Source: Sporosarcina sp. FSL K6-1508
Lineage (GTDB): Bacteria; Bacillota; Bacilli; Bacillales_A; Planococcaceae
Length of the DNA stretch: 64,000 nucleotides
Reading direction: 5' to 3'
NCBI RefSeq assembly: GCF_038007465.1
Contig: NZ_JBBOXF010000001.1
Location: 4,475,001 to 4,539,000 of the forward strand
The position numbers were made by a program, and so were the translations under genes. The notes beneath the pieces were generated by a model that was given only the letters and a program-made list of their open reading frames with translations, searched no databases and was not told where the DNA came from. Below are positions 54,618 through 63,470 of this stretch, in pieces (position 1 is the stretch's first letter; each line of letters opens with the position of its first letter).

Positions 54618-54644
54618 TAAACATACGAACAAAAAAACCGAAAT
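54618..54644 (+). promoter_or_regulatory. sigma-D-type promoter of dCache receptor 4
   Basis: TAAA (54618-54621), 15-bp spacer, ACCGAAAT (54637-54644). Confidence 0.78.
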
Positions 54645-54693
54645 ACACATAGTAATGCCATTATGCTAGAAAGAAAGTGAAGGTGCCATCTAT

Positions 54694-56697
54694 ATGTTCA
54701 GATCCATCAAAACAAAAATAATTATAACAGTTATGATTCTATTTATATTAGGCGTATCCGTTATGACAGCCATTAGCAGTACACAAGTAAAAAGCACGAC
54801 CGAAAAAAGTATCAATGATTCCAGCGGCACAATTATTAATGAGACGGGATATTCGATTGAGAACTATCTTGGACAATACGAGAAAGGCCTTACACAACTG
54901 TCCACCTCCCAATCAATTACTGAATTCGTTGGTGAAGCCAGCGCAAAAGATGGCATCGATTCCATGGCCTTACTAGAAACGCTTACAAAAGAACTTTCAG
55001 GATTTCTAGAATTGTACAGTGACGCGATGACCGTTTATTATTCACACCCGGATAAACATGTTAATGTCCCCTCTGCAGACCTCGGTTCTGATTATGATTC
55101 AACAACACGTGAATGGTATACCGTTGCAGTCGCACATCCCAATGAAGTCCAATGGTCAAATCCATATATTGATGAAGCAACTGGAGAATTTGTTATTACA
55201 GCTTCAAAAGTTGTCCAATCGGATGGCAAACTACTCGGTGTAGTCGGACTTGATATCCAACTCGCAGCATTAACAGATAAAATTTCTTCAAGTGACATCG
55301 GTTATAATGGCTACCCTATTGTATTAGACAAGGAAGGCACAGCTATTGCCCATCCGACATTGCTAGGAGAAAACTTAATGAATCTGCCTTTCATCGCAGA
55401 AATGTACCAAGAAGGCAACAACGAAGGCGAGATTCACTATGAATATGAAGGTGTTAAAAACGCCAATATATTCGCCACAATTCCAAAGTTCGGTTGGAAA
55501 ATTGCAGCTGTCTATAAAGAAAAAGACATCAATGCCGCGGCAAATGACTTACGGATTTCAATGGTAGTTGTCGCTCTTGTCACATTGCTCGTCATATTTG
55601 CGGCATTGTATTTCGTTATCAACCATACTATCAAACCGATCAGCAAATTGAAGTCACTCATGAATTCCGTATCCAAAGGTGACTTAACGGTACACTCAGA
55701 TATCAAAACAAAAGATGAAATCAGTGAACTTGGCGATAACTTCAACATAATGATCGACAATATGAACGCGATTATCACTGTCGTTAACGGCTCTGCTACT
55801 AATGTTCGTGCCAGCTCCGAAAGTTTAAGCGCAGTTGCCGAGGAAACGAACGCATCCGGTGAAGAAGTTGCTCATGCAGTAACTGAAATTGCACACGGCG
55901 CTTCACAATCTGCTGAAGATGCAGAAATTGTAACAGAAAAAGCTGAATTGCTTGGCCAGCAAATTAACGAAATCACAACGAAAGCACGCATCATGTCTGA
56001 CATCGCTACAAAAGCTGGTGAAATGAACACAAGCGGTCAAGGTCAAATGCAAGAACTGACAATCTCCTTCAACGATTGGGAGACCAATTTACAGTCCATG
56101 TCCGAAGTGATCGGTACACTCGAAAACAAAGTAAAAGCAATCGGCGGAGTGATGGAAACAATCACTGAAATCTCAGCACAAACAAATCTACTTGCATTGA
56201 ACGCAAGTATTGAGGCGGCTCGCGCAGGCGAACACGGCAAAGGATTTGCGGTCGTCGCAGATGAAGTCCGTAAACTCGCCGAACAATCTGCCCGTTCAAC
56301 AGAAGAAGTAAAAGTAACAGTCCAGGAACTTCAAACGGAATCCAGGCTCGTCTCACAACAAATGAACGAAACACGCGAAAACTTCCAGCGTCAAGGGACG
56401 GTCGTCACCGACACGGAAATTACTTTCGGAGAAATTTCGGCATTGATGTCCGATATACAAGACTCTATCGACGCAGTCTATGAAGAAATTCAGAAGGTAG
56501 CGACTCACAAAGATGATGTCGCTGAAACAATCCAGACAATGGCGGCAACTTCACAAGAAACAGCCGCGGCATGTGAAGAAGTAAGTGCCTCAACAGACGA
56601 GCAACTTCGCGCAATCCAGTCCGTGACGGATGCTGCCGAAACGTTGACGGAATTGAGCGAGGAATTGAGCATGGCTGTACATCGTTTTAAGGTTTAA
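54694..56697 (+). CDS. dCache chemoreceptor 4
   Basis: 667 residues, same architecture. The sensor reads YDSTTREWY and VVGLDI, so all amino-acid dCache positions I can check (Tyr, Arg, Trp, Tyr, Asp) are present. The N-terminal 20 residues and upstream DNA match receptor 2; the signalling half is near identical to all three. Own terminator. Confidence 0.93.
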   Translation: MFRSIKTKIIITVMILFILGVSVMTAISSTQVKSTTEKSINDSSGTIINETGYSIENYLGQYEKGLTQLSTSQSITEFVGEASAKDGIDSMALLETLTKELSGFLELYSDAMTVYYSHPDKHVNVPSADLGSDYDSTTREWYTVAVAHPNEVQWSNPYIDEATGEFVITASKVVQSDGKLLGVVGLDIQLAALTDKISSSDIGYNGYPIVLDKEGTAIAHPTLLGENLMNLPFIAEMYQEGNNEGEIHYEYEGVKNANIFATIPKFGWKIAAVYKEKDINAAANDLRISMVVVALVTLLVIFAALYFVINHTIKPISKLKSLMNSVSKGDLTVHSDIKTKDEISELGDNFNIMIDNMNAIITVVNGSATNVRASSESLSAVAEETNASGEEVAHAVTEIAHGASQSAEDAEIVTEKAELLGQQINEITTKARIMSDIATKAGEMNTSGQGQMQELTISFNDWETNLQSMSEVIGTLENKVKAIGGVMETITEISAQTNLLALNASIEAARAGEHGKGFAVVADEVRKLAEQSARSTEEVKVTVQELQTESRLVSQQMNETRENFQRQGTVVTDTEITFGEISALMSDIQDSIDAVYEEIQKVATHKDDVAETIQTMAATSQETAAACEEVSASTDEQLRAIQSVTDAAETLTELSEELSMAVHRFKV

Positions 56698-56705
56698 GGA
56701 AAAGC

Positions 56706-56742
56706 AAAACCGCTTAGGATGGAATGTCCTAAGCGGTTTTTC
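56706..56742 (+). terminator. terminator of receptor 4
   Basis: AAAACCGCTTAGGA pairs with TCCTAAGCGGTTTT around TGGAATG, then TCC. Confidence 0.88.
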
Positions 56743-56844
56743 CATGTCACACAATTGAAACCTCCTACACACATCACTGCAACGGTACTGACATCTTCAG
56801 GTGTTATGCTTTTGCAGGTTCATCAAAAGGAGGAAATTCAGCAT

Positions 56845-57204
56845 ATGAGAAAACAAATTGTAACATTAGCAGCAGTAGTGGCATTATCAATCGGGGCGGC
56901 AAGTCAAGTAGCTGCATCCAGCATTCATACAGTGGAGGATGGAGATACATTGTGGTCCATTTCAAATGACAATAATGTTAGCGTAGAAGATTTACAAGCG
57001 TGGAACGACTTAGATTCTCCTCTTATCTATCCTTCCCAAACTCTTAAAATAGATGATAAAGTGAATACATACGTTGTCGTGAAAGGCGATACACTTTTCA
57101 AAATCGCTGAGAGACACAATGTTTCGTTGAGTGAATTAAAAAGTCGGAATGACATTTCAGGTGATGTAATCCATCCCGGCGACCAGTTAGTTTTAGAAGG
57201 GTAA
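56845..57204 (+). pseudogene. YocH-like wall protein, 5' part (signal peptide and two LysM domains)
   Basis: 119 residues: signal peptide (1-24, ending VAA), LysM 1 (about 27-70, HTVEDGDTLWSISNDNNV) and LysM 2 (about 75-118, YVVVKGDTLFKIAERHNV). The ATG follows AGGAGG at about 12 bases. The gene is cut by IS66: the last codons EG and the TAA come from the IS end (GGG-TAA). Removing the IS and one target copy joins it in frame to the 3D domain at 59633. The LysM part could still be made and exported, without its catalytic half. Confidence 0.9.
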
Positions 57205-57252
57205 GCGTCAAATAGCGCCCACCTGTCTTTCAGGGGGCGCTTATTATATGCT

Positions 57253-58842
57253 TTATTTAGTTTTATTGGGAACGTGGCAATTTGTCGGCAAGGTCTCCGA
57301 CCATGGAAGTAGTTGATCTAGCGCCTTTGAATCCTCCAAATCTATTAAAGGAAGCTGTTCAAATACGTGGGTTAAATAAACCAATGGATTTAACTGATTT
57401 TCTTTAGCAGTTTCCACAATGCTATAAGCAATTGCGCTTGCTTTTGCACCTTTCATAGATTGAGAGAATAACCAGTTCTTGCGTCCAATTACGAAAGGTT
57501 TGATAGCACGTTCGGCCCGGTTATTATCGATTTCCAAACGCCCATCCTGTAGAAACATTGTAAGGCGTGTCCATTGATTTCGGCAATACTTGATGGCCTG
57601 CCCTAACGCACTTTTAGGCGCGACGCGCGGACTTTGTGTTTGTAGCCAAGTTGAAAAGGCATCCAGCACAGGCTGACTGCGTTCAAGTCGCTCTTTATAG
57701 CGTTCTTCAGGGCTGTGATCCTTTAGCGCGCGTTCAATCGCGAATAATTGGTTACAGAAACGCAGCCCTTCCTCCGCAGCACAAGGAGTTTCCTTATTTT
57801 TGGCTTCCGCTGGCAAAGCAGTTAAGGCCTCATCGAATTTTCGACGCGAATGTGCCCAACACCCCACCAATTTCACCTTCGGTATATCATTATACCCTTG
57901 GTATCCATCGACGTGCAGATATCCCTTAAAGCCTGAAAGGAAGGCTTTCGGATGTTTGGCTGCCCTTGTTTGTTGGTAATCATACAACACTGCAGCCGAT
58001 GCATCACGCCCCGTCCGATATAACCACATATAGGACTTGGATGTCGCTGGGCGTCCAGGTTCGGCCAGTACTTGAAGTGTTGTTTCATCCGCATGAATAA
58101 CATCCTGCATCAATAGATAGGTACGGATATGTTCATAAAGATGGATTAGCCAATGAGTTGCCCCGTACATCATCCAGTTCGCTAAAGTCTGACGTGATAA
58201 AGGGACACCTAGACGTTCCAATTGTTTTTCTTGTCGGTAGAGAGGCATACCCTCTACGTATTTTTGATTCATGATATAGGCCATCGCCGAAGGCGAAGCC
58301 AAACTACCTGGATACATAGGTGCTGGCATCTTCGCTGTGACAATTGGAGTTTCAGTGCCTTCGCGTTCACAATTTCGGCAGCTGTAGACATGGCGTACAT
58401 GTTCAACGACCTTCACTTGAGCTGGAATGACTTTTAACTCACGTCGTACTTCTGTACTCATTTCGTGTACTTGTTCACCGCAACACAAACAAGCCTGTTC
58501 CTCTTCTGATAAACGATAGTGAATCGTTTCAGTTGGCAGGTTTTCAAGCATCGCCTCGATTTGGCCTGTACGTTTTTTTCGACGATAGGTAATCGATTCA
58601 AGCGTTGGTTCCTCTACCTTTTCATCCGCTGTGACTTCAGCTTCATTGAAAAGAGAGAGTGCGAGTTGATCTGGATTGGTTTTTTCACTAGAAGCGCCAA
58701 ATTTTCGTTGTTGGCTGAGGCGAAATTGTTCTTCTAACCAGTTGAGTTTAGCCTGTAGCGCTTCATTTTGTTTTTCCAACTCCATGTTTTTCGCTGCGAG
58801 TTCTTCAATTGTAGATGAGATAACTGCTACTGATTTTTCCAT
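57253..58842 (-). CDS. tnpC: IS66 transposase TnpC
   Basis: 529 residues: an N-terminal coiled coil (about 8-45), the zinc-finger pairs CLCCG and CRNC, and a DDE catalytic core with aspartates in VIHADETTLQ and YLHVDGYQGY and the glutamate in NNRAERAIKPF. A C-terminal IS66 tail follows. It catalyses cut-and-paste or copy movement of this element. The frame is uninterrupted, so the copy may be active. Confidence 0.96.
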   Translation of the reverse strand: MEKSVAVISSTIEELAAKNMELEKQNEALQAKLNWLEEQFRLSQQRKFGASSEKTNPDQLALSLFNEAEVTADEKVEEPTLESITYRRKKRTGQIEAMLENLPTETIHYRLSEEEQACLCCGEQVHEMSTEVRRELKVIPAQVKVVEHVRHVYSCRNCEREGTETPIVTAKMPAPMYPGSLASPSAMAYIMNQKYVEGMPLYRQEKQLERLGVPLSRQTLANWMMYGATHWLIHLYEHIRTYLLMQDVIHADETTLQVLAEPGRPATSKSYMWLYRTGRDASAAVLYDYQQTRAAKHPKAFLSGFKGYLHVDGYQGYNDIPKVKLVGCWAHSRRKFDEALTALPAEAKNKETPCAAEEGLRFCNQLFAIERALKDHSPEERYKERLERSQPVLDAFSTWLQTQSPRVAPKSALGQAIKYCRNQWTRLTMFLQDGRLEIDNNRAERAIKPFVIGRKNWLFSQSMKGAKASAIAYSIVETAKENQLNPLVYLTHVFEQLPLIDLEDSKALDQLLPWSETLPTNCHVPNKTK

Positions 58843-58881
58843 AATAAAAGGAATTCGACATGACTCGACGAATTCCTTTTT

Positions 58882-59238
58882 TTAAATAATGATTTTTGCA
58901 GAAACTTTTGGATGAGCTTGTTTTTGTTCATGTGGTAAGCCATCAAGTAGCCAGTGTAATTGTCGATGGCTAATCGCAAGTGGCTGGGTTGTTTGTCCAT
59001 CGGGCCACTGGAATAGACCGTTTTCCAACCTTCGGTAGTAAAGCCAAAATCCATTATGATCCCAATGTAGGATTTTCAGTTTGTCGCGCTTTCGATTACA
59101 GAAGACAAATAAACTAGGGGAAAACGGATCAAGCTGAAAGCTTTCTTGAACGATGACAGCTAATCCATCGATAGATTTTCGTAAATCAGTACGTCCGCAG
59201 GCTAAATACACACAATCAACGGGTGTTTTACTTAACAT
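58882..59238 (-). CDS. tnpB: IS66 accessory protein TnpB
   Basis: 118 residues. The IS66 Orf2 signature VYLACGRTDLRKSIDGLA is at about 10-27, with LFVFCNRKRDKLKILHWD at about 43-60. Required with TnpA for transposition of IS66-type elements; the biochemical role is unclear. The start overlaps tnpA by 11 bases. Confidence 0.94.
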   Translation of the reverse strand: MLSKTPVDCVYLACGRTDLRKSIDGLAVIVQESFQLDPFSPSLFVFCNRKRDKLKILHWDHNGFWLYYRRLENGLFQWPDGQTTQPLAISHRQLHWLLDGLPHEQKQAHPKVSAKIII

Positions 59239-59551
59239 GCGTTTGAAGTACCTGAAGTACTTCCCCTAAAAGTGTAGGGTTGAACCCCTCTTCAATTTGA
59301 ATGGAAACAACACCTATCGCAAGTGTCAATTGGGAAGGCATACTTACCTTTGGAGCGATTGTATCAAACGAAACCCACTGCTGGGCTGTAGGTGCAGTAT
59401 CTACTTTTTGCCATTCCTTTTTAAGCCAAGTATACATACTTGGAACACAGATATTATTTGTAGCACACCAGGCTGTTACGCTAGATTCACCACTCGCTTT
59501 AAATGCTTCAATCCGTGCGTGCCACATGGCTCGCCGTTCGTCTCGTGTCAT
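59228..59551 (-). CDS. tnpA: IS66 accessory protein TnpA
   Basis: 107 residues with a helix-turn-helix N-terminus (RRAMWHARIEAFKASG and WCATNNICVPSMYTWLKK). ATG 59551 has AGGAGG 7 bases upstream; an earlier start at 59587 has none. First gene of the IS66 operon. Confidence 0.92.
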   Translation of the reverse strand: MTRDERRAMWHARIEAFKASGESSVTAWCATNNICVPSMYTWLKKEWQKVDTAPTAQQWVSFDTIAPKVSMPSQLTLAIGVVSIQIEEGFNPTLLGEVLQVLQTHVK

Positions 59552-59632
59552 GAAAAAACCTCCTAACATTGTTAATGTGATTATCACATAACACGAAAGG
59601 GGTTAGAAGGTGGGGAGTATTTGACGCTTACT

Positions 59633-59994
59633 TAGAAGGATTAAAAGCGGCTTCAGCGCCGGTACTCTCTAATACAGTAGCAAATGCTCCCACCTCGTCT
59701 ACAGCAAAAGAAATAACAGTGAAAGCAACGGCGTATACAGCATTTTGTGAAGGATGTTCGGGCGTAACTGCGACAGGAATTGACTTGCGTTCAAATCCCG
59801 ATGAAAAGGTTATTGCAGTTGATCCTACAGTGATTCCACTCGGTTCACGCGTATGGGTTGAAGGTTATGGCGAGGCCATCGCAGGAGATATCGGCAGTGC
59901 TATTAACGGAAAAAGCATTGATGTCTTTATTCCAAATGAACAAGATGCACTTAATTGGGGTAACAAAACGGTTACGATCAAGATACTAAATTGA
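59633..59994 (+). pseudogene. YocH-like wall protein, 3' part (3D domain)
   Basis: The rest of the gene split by IS66. From the duplicated TTAGAAGG it reads LEGLKAASAPVLSNTV, a Ser/Thr/Ala linker, then a 3D domain (about 90 residues) with TATGIDLRSNP, VIAVDPTVIPLGSRVWVEG and the aspartates of GDIGSAINGKSIDVF. 3D domains are lytic transglycosylase-like; B. subtilis YocH has the same LysM-LysM-3D layout. Without a signal peptide this half is not exported. Confidence 0.9.
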
Positions 59995-60130
59995 TACGGT
60001 TGATAAAAGGTGACCCTCGTGCTCATTTTTTATTTATAGGAGATCTACACCTAAACAATCCGAAATGGTTAGCGAATAATTAAATTCCAAAAGCGAAAAA
60101 ACGTTGTGAACAAAGATTAAGCAACTTAAA

Positions 60131-60175
60131 AATCATGGTGAGCCGCACTCTATCAATTCGCGGCTCACCATGATT
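60131..60175. terminator. two-way terminator between the 3D fragment and comK
   Basis: AATCATGGTGAGCCGC pairs with GCGGCTCACCATGATT around ACTCTATCAATTC. Sixteen-base perfect stem directly after the comK stop. Confidence 0.88.
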
Positions 60176-60736
60176 TCATCTTTTATATTGGGCTGTTACT
60201 TCGTAATTAATAGCGTTATCTTTTTTGGCAATATGATAATGACCTGCTGATTCACTTACCCTCCATAAATTCTCCTTTGTTCTTCTTTCTGTTTGCCCTT
60301 TAAGTTTATAGGCTTTTTGAACTTTATTATCAAACACATATTCACTCATCTCAACAATGATGGTACTGCCATTGCTGAATCTAACCCTTGTTTCCTTTTT
60401 GCCTATGCCGATATATCCATCAATATGGTGCAAGGCAAACCAGATACAATCTTCTTGAGAAGGTGACTTACTTGGTAACCAGTAAAGGTCAAGCCTTTCA
60501 TTCATGACAATTGGATACATCTTACCTTCTCCTAAAATAAACCTTGCTCCATCACGAGCCCCTTGCAGACTGGAGCCATAATAGCGCAAATTGAAATCAA
60601 TAAGTGCAGTCGGACCCAATTCTACCTCAACCGGGCCATTGGTCCCTATTATAACGGTGAACAAATTACCATGCTCATCATGCTTTGGTAAAGCCAAAAT
60701 AGCGTCATACTTTAGTATACAATTAGTTGAATACAT
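60176..60736 (-). CDS. comK: competence transcription factor ComK
   Basis: 186 residues. Matches the ComK family: LRYYGSSLQGARDGARFIL at about 50-68, IVMNERLDLYWLPSKSP, CIWFALHHIDGYI and TRVRFSNGSTIIVEMS. ComK activates DNA-uptake genes by binding paired AT boxes. ATG 60736 is set by AGGGGGAAG; an upstream in-frame ATG at 60778 would cost that signal. The C-terminal tail (about 160-186) is poorly conserved, as in other ComK proteins. Its leader contains two inverted repeats. Confidence 0.88.
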   Translation of the reverse strand: MYSTNCILKYDAILALPKHDEHGNLFTVIIGTNGPVEVELGPTALIDFNLRYYGSSLQGARDGARFILGEGKMYPIVMNERLDLYWLPSKSPSQEDCIWFALHHIDGYIGIGKKETRVRFSNGSTIIVEMSEYVFDNKVQKAYKLKGQTERRTKENLWRVSESAGHYHIAKKDNAINYEVTAQYKR

Positions 60737-60781
60737 CCCACTTCCCCCTTTTGAATTTCTTCTTATGTTTTGTTGCAAAAG

Positions 60782-60855
60782 GGAGTATACTAACTATAGG
60801 TTGGTATACTCCAATCCGTATCCTCGGGTCCGTCTTGTGGGACTATATTGACCCG
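60782..60855 (-). promoter_or_regulatory. two inverted repeats in the comK leader/promoter
   Basis: Dyad 1: GGAGTATAC (60782-60790) and GTATACTCC (60804-60812), perfect 9-bp arms 22 bp apart. It overlaps a possible promoter on the minus strand (TTGGAG, 16 bp, TAGTAT). Dyad 2: CGGGTC (60825-60830) and GACCCG (60850-60855). Upstream, AGGAGGTG could start a 13-codon frame GTG-AAG-TTG ending TAG inside dyad 2. No ComK box (AAAA-N5-TTTT) was found. Confidence 0.55.
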
Positions 60856-60860
60856 GGGAT

Positions 60861-61435
60861 TTCCTTTTTGGAATTCAACTTCACACCTCACTCACCTCCT
60901 TTACGGCGTAGCCAAGCGGGAAACGTCACAATACTCTTCATGTTGTTCCCTATAAAGTTTTGCTGCTTCTTTCCTAACAATCTCAAGTGGAAAATATATT
61001 CGAATAAGGATAACCTATTTTTTCAAACTGATTATTCATCAGTCCTTTTTGTCGATGCTAACATCATTTTTTCGGGAACATAGTAAAATTTCCCCTCGTC
61101 TTTTGTCCCATTATATACTAAAATAATAACTTAAGTCCAATAATTCTCAATATTTCAATGCAATAAGATTAGTAGTATATCTTTCAATTTAACATACTTG
61201 AATTTCCCCTATAATTATTTTGCAGGTTCACTATGTTAACTAATTGTAATTTGGAAGCCTCTTACCATTTGATACGTATTCATAAAAGTTATATCAAATT
61301 CTTTCAAGCTGAATAAAACTGTAGTGTATTTCATTATGCTGGCACCTATTTTCAAGAAATCCCTTAAACATCAATGAAACTTTTTTTATCCAAGTTTCGT
61401 AGATTAGTAGAAGTGGATTAGTATGAGGAGGCATT
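60861..61435. other. 575-bp gene-free region
   Basis: AT-rich region between comK and the divergent membrane-protein gene. A plus-strand open frame to 61083 has no ribosome-binding site and no family resemblance. The last ~100 bp must carry the promoter of the gene at 61436, but no clear boxes are seen. Confidence 0.5.
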
Positions 61436-62605
61436 ATGGAAGAAAAAACGATTGTTCATACATATGAGGAACCGAAAATGGAACCATTCTGGTGGATTTT
61501 TCATTTAATTGTAATTACTATCGGTGCTCTATTCGGTATCGCTCTTGCTGTGGTACCCATTGTGCTTTATATGACGTATCAAATAATCTGGCTGTTAATA
61601 CTGTTCATCTTAATCCCGTTAGGTTTTTGGATTGCCAGAGGTTGCCTTCGCAATTTAAAAAGGCTATCTTGGCACAATAATCACTTGTCTACCTTTACAT
61701 TGTTCAACAATAAAATTGAATCAGTAGAATGGACTGAAGCCTATAGTAAATTGCCAATTCAACAAGTGATACTGTTTTCTTCTCTGACATCGGTCATCGC
61801 TTCTTCTTATATTATCAGGCAAACTATTAACACAGTTGGTTTGGGAAGAGTGATTTCCGAAACTGGTCCGATCTTGTATATTCGCTATTTAAAAGACGGT
61901 CAACAGAAAGTGTTAAATCTTCCGTTTGCAAACCACGGGGATAACAGTATGAATGTCTGGCTCCGCCATTTCCAAGATCGGCAAATACCGATTCAGTATA
62001 CAGCGCGCCAGATTTATAGGAACGATACACAATTCCTAAACGACGAACAACGACTGGACTATTTCGAGTCTAGCGAAGAGCTAATTGACTTCCCGTTTTC
62101 AGGCACTTGGCTTACCGCCGAACCGAAGATTTGGACAAAATGGAAGGATAAAGAGGTAAAACTACGTGCGGAAGAAGAAGCTAAAGATCCCGAACTTAAA
62201 AAAGCAAGGCAGAAACATACTTTTAAGACTTGGATTCTTACCATTTGGCTTGTTTCCATGCTGATGTTTTTGGCTGTATTTTGTCTGAAAAAGCTTGGAC
62301 AGACTATACCCTTTCTGGTAGACAGCATGATTCCCGGCCTGTTCATTTTCACTTTGGGCGCTTTTCTATTCTTCTATTGCCTGCGAAGTTATTTACGCTG
62401 GTTTTACATGATCACCTTTTCGCTTATGGTCATTATTTTAGGGTTCTCATGGACCATCCTTTCAGTTAGCGAGACAGGTGTCGATGCACCGACAAACTTA
62501 ACTCTCTTTGGGGCATCCGTCCTCTTCCCCTTGTTGGTATGGATACCCTACTTCATCGTTAAAAAATCGACTAAACAAACAGCCAGCAAGCAAGAGACGA
62601 TTTAA
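61436..62605 (+). CDS. multi-pass membrane protein of unknown function
   Basis: 389 residues. Helices at about 18-45, 48-68, 107-125, 262-282, 290-315, 320-340 and 355-378. A hydrophilic middle part (about 130-255) is probably cytosolic, with an acidic-basic stretch KDKEVKLRAEEEAKDPELKKAR. I do not recognise a family. The ATG is well set by GAGGAGG 4 bases upstream, and a terminator follows, so it is a single-gene unit. Confidence 0.8.
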   Translation: MEEKTIVHTYEEPKMEPFWWIFHLIVITIGALFGIALAVVPIVLYMTYQIIWLLILFILIPLGFWIARGCLRNLKRLSWHNNHLSTFTLFNNKIESVEWTEAYSKLPIQQVILFSSLTSVIASSYIIRQTINTVGLGRVISETGPILYIRYLKDGQQKVLNLPFANHGDNSMNVWLRHFQDRQIPIQYTARQIYRNDTQFLNDEQRLDYFESSEELIDFPFSGTWLTAEPKIWTKWKDKEVKLRAEEEAKDPELKKARQKHTFKTWILTIWLVSMLMFLAVFCLKKLGQTIPFLVDSMIPGLFIFTLGAFLFFYCLRSYLRWFYMITFSLMVIILGFSWTILSVSETGVDAPTNLTLFGASVLFPLLVWIPYFIVKKSTKQTASKQETI

Positions 62606-62617
62606 TTGGATACAACA

Positions 62618-62655
62618 CAGCCGATATCCTGCCCATGGATACCGGCTTTTTTTGT
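62618..62655 (+). terminator. terminator of the membrane-protein gene
   Basis: AGCCGATATCC pairs with GGATACCGGCT around TGCCCAT, then seven T's. Confidence 0.88.
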
Positions 62656-62942
62656 TATCATTTTTTCTCCTGTGAACAACTTAAAGGTTTCAGTAAATAG
62701 CTCCTATCCCATACCTAAGTATATAAGTGAGCTTACATTGTTCATCATTACTACCTCAAGGTTACATGTAGGACTCTAACATCAATCACTTTTGTTAAAT
62801 TCCTGCATGCGCTTAAGAACTTTTAAAATGATTTTGCACCGCTTCATCATCGGCTACTGCTAATGCCAACGGATACCATTGCACAACCATCATTAAACAG
62901 TATAGGCAAAAAGCACCTGGGCAAAATACAAAAAAATTCATC
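62656..62942. other. gene-free stretch, no clear content
   Basis: No gene with a ribosome-binding site. A 26-codon frame on the minus strand (62893-62813, MMVVQWYPLALAVADDEA) may be a gene remnant but cannot be supported. Confidence 0.4.
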
Positions 62943-63182
62943 CTACTGAAGAACAGGATATAACAGTTTTTCCAAGGAACTGAATTCAAGCTTTAATACA
63001 TTCATTTCACCATTCAGTCTCTCGATTTCAAGTACTGAAAGGTGCTGGTCCAAAGCATATTCAGCGATCCTTTTCATTTCATGAAGTTTTACGTCCATCT
63101 CATCCAAGATTTGAATCCGTTCCTTAGTCCATTGCAACTGTTGTTCCAGAGATTTCTTGTGTTCTTGTTGGTCCTGATTCAT
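62943..63182 (-). CDS. 79-residue coiled-coil protein
   Basis: Starts MNQDQQEHKKSLEQQLQWTK; almost wholly helical and charged with heptad-like spacing of Leu/Ile (about 12-75), no membrane segment, no cysteines. GAGGAGGAAGCAAC before the ATG is a strong signal, so it is probably expressed. I do not recognise a family. Confidence 0.65.
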   Translation of the reverse strand: MNQDQQEHKKSLEQQLQWTKERIQILDEMDVKLHEMKRIAEYALDQHLSVLEIERLNGEMNVLKLEFSSLEKLLYPVLQ

Positions 63183-63470
63183 GTTGCTTCCTCCTCGTCA
63201 ACAGCTTCTTAACACATGGCATATAAACCAATCAAACACTACATAAACGATGGTGGCAAGTTTACGACGAGCCATCCAGCGACAATGCAACTGAATAGTT
63301 AAAATTACTTGGAAGTGGTTTCCACCACCACAGTCACTACTATTTTCACGTTTGCATGAGTGGGTGACGCGCTCGAATTCCTCTATAGTTTATATCGGCT
63401 CGGGAAGGAATGTTTCAAACGGCTTTAGTAGTATAAGACTTTGCGTTCTTACCTTTTGGTGGAGTTTATA

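Larger units (their letters stand above)
54313..54693. other. 381-bp region between toxin-like gene and receptor 4
   Basis: Holds the toxin 3' untranslated region with the candidate antisense promoter, the terminator at 54457-54489, and the receptor 4 promoter (54618-54644). From about 54590 it closely follows the sequence upstream of receptor 2. Confidence 0.65.
57201..59632 (-). mobile_element. IS66-family insertion sequence, complete (2432 bp)
   Basis: The ends are inverted repeats: both begin GTAAGCGTCAAATA when read inward (57201-57214 and 59632-59619), with further similarity in CCACC. The 8-bp duplication TTAGAAGG flanks it at 57193-57200 and 59633-59640, the length expected for IS66. 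It encodes tnpA, tnpB and tnpC on the minus strand, all open. It disrupts a YocH-like gene. Confidence 0.97.

Noticed and set aside
47506..56697. Many 60-110 codon antisense frames within the receptors
   Set aside because: They recur at the same place in each paralogue as mirror readings of a conserved coding sequence and have no start signals.
56745..56844. WalR box before the YocH-like gene
   Set aside because: TGTTAT is present once, but the second half-site at the right distance is missing.
60727..61083. 118-codon plus-strand frame opposite the comK leader
   Set aside because: No ribosome-binding site, odd composition and no family; the region is better explained as comK control sequence.
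60860..61435. ComK boxes (AAAA-N5-TTTT pairs) upstream of comK
   Set aside because: Searched by eye; no properly spaced pair found.
62813..62893. 26-codon frame MMVVQWYPLALAVADDEA on the minus strand
   Set aside because: No Shine-Dalgarno; it may be a gene remnant but nothing supports it.
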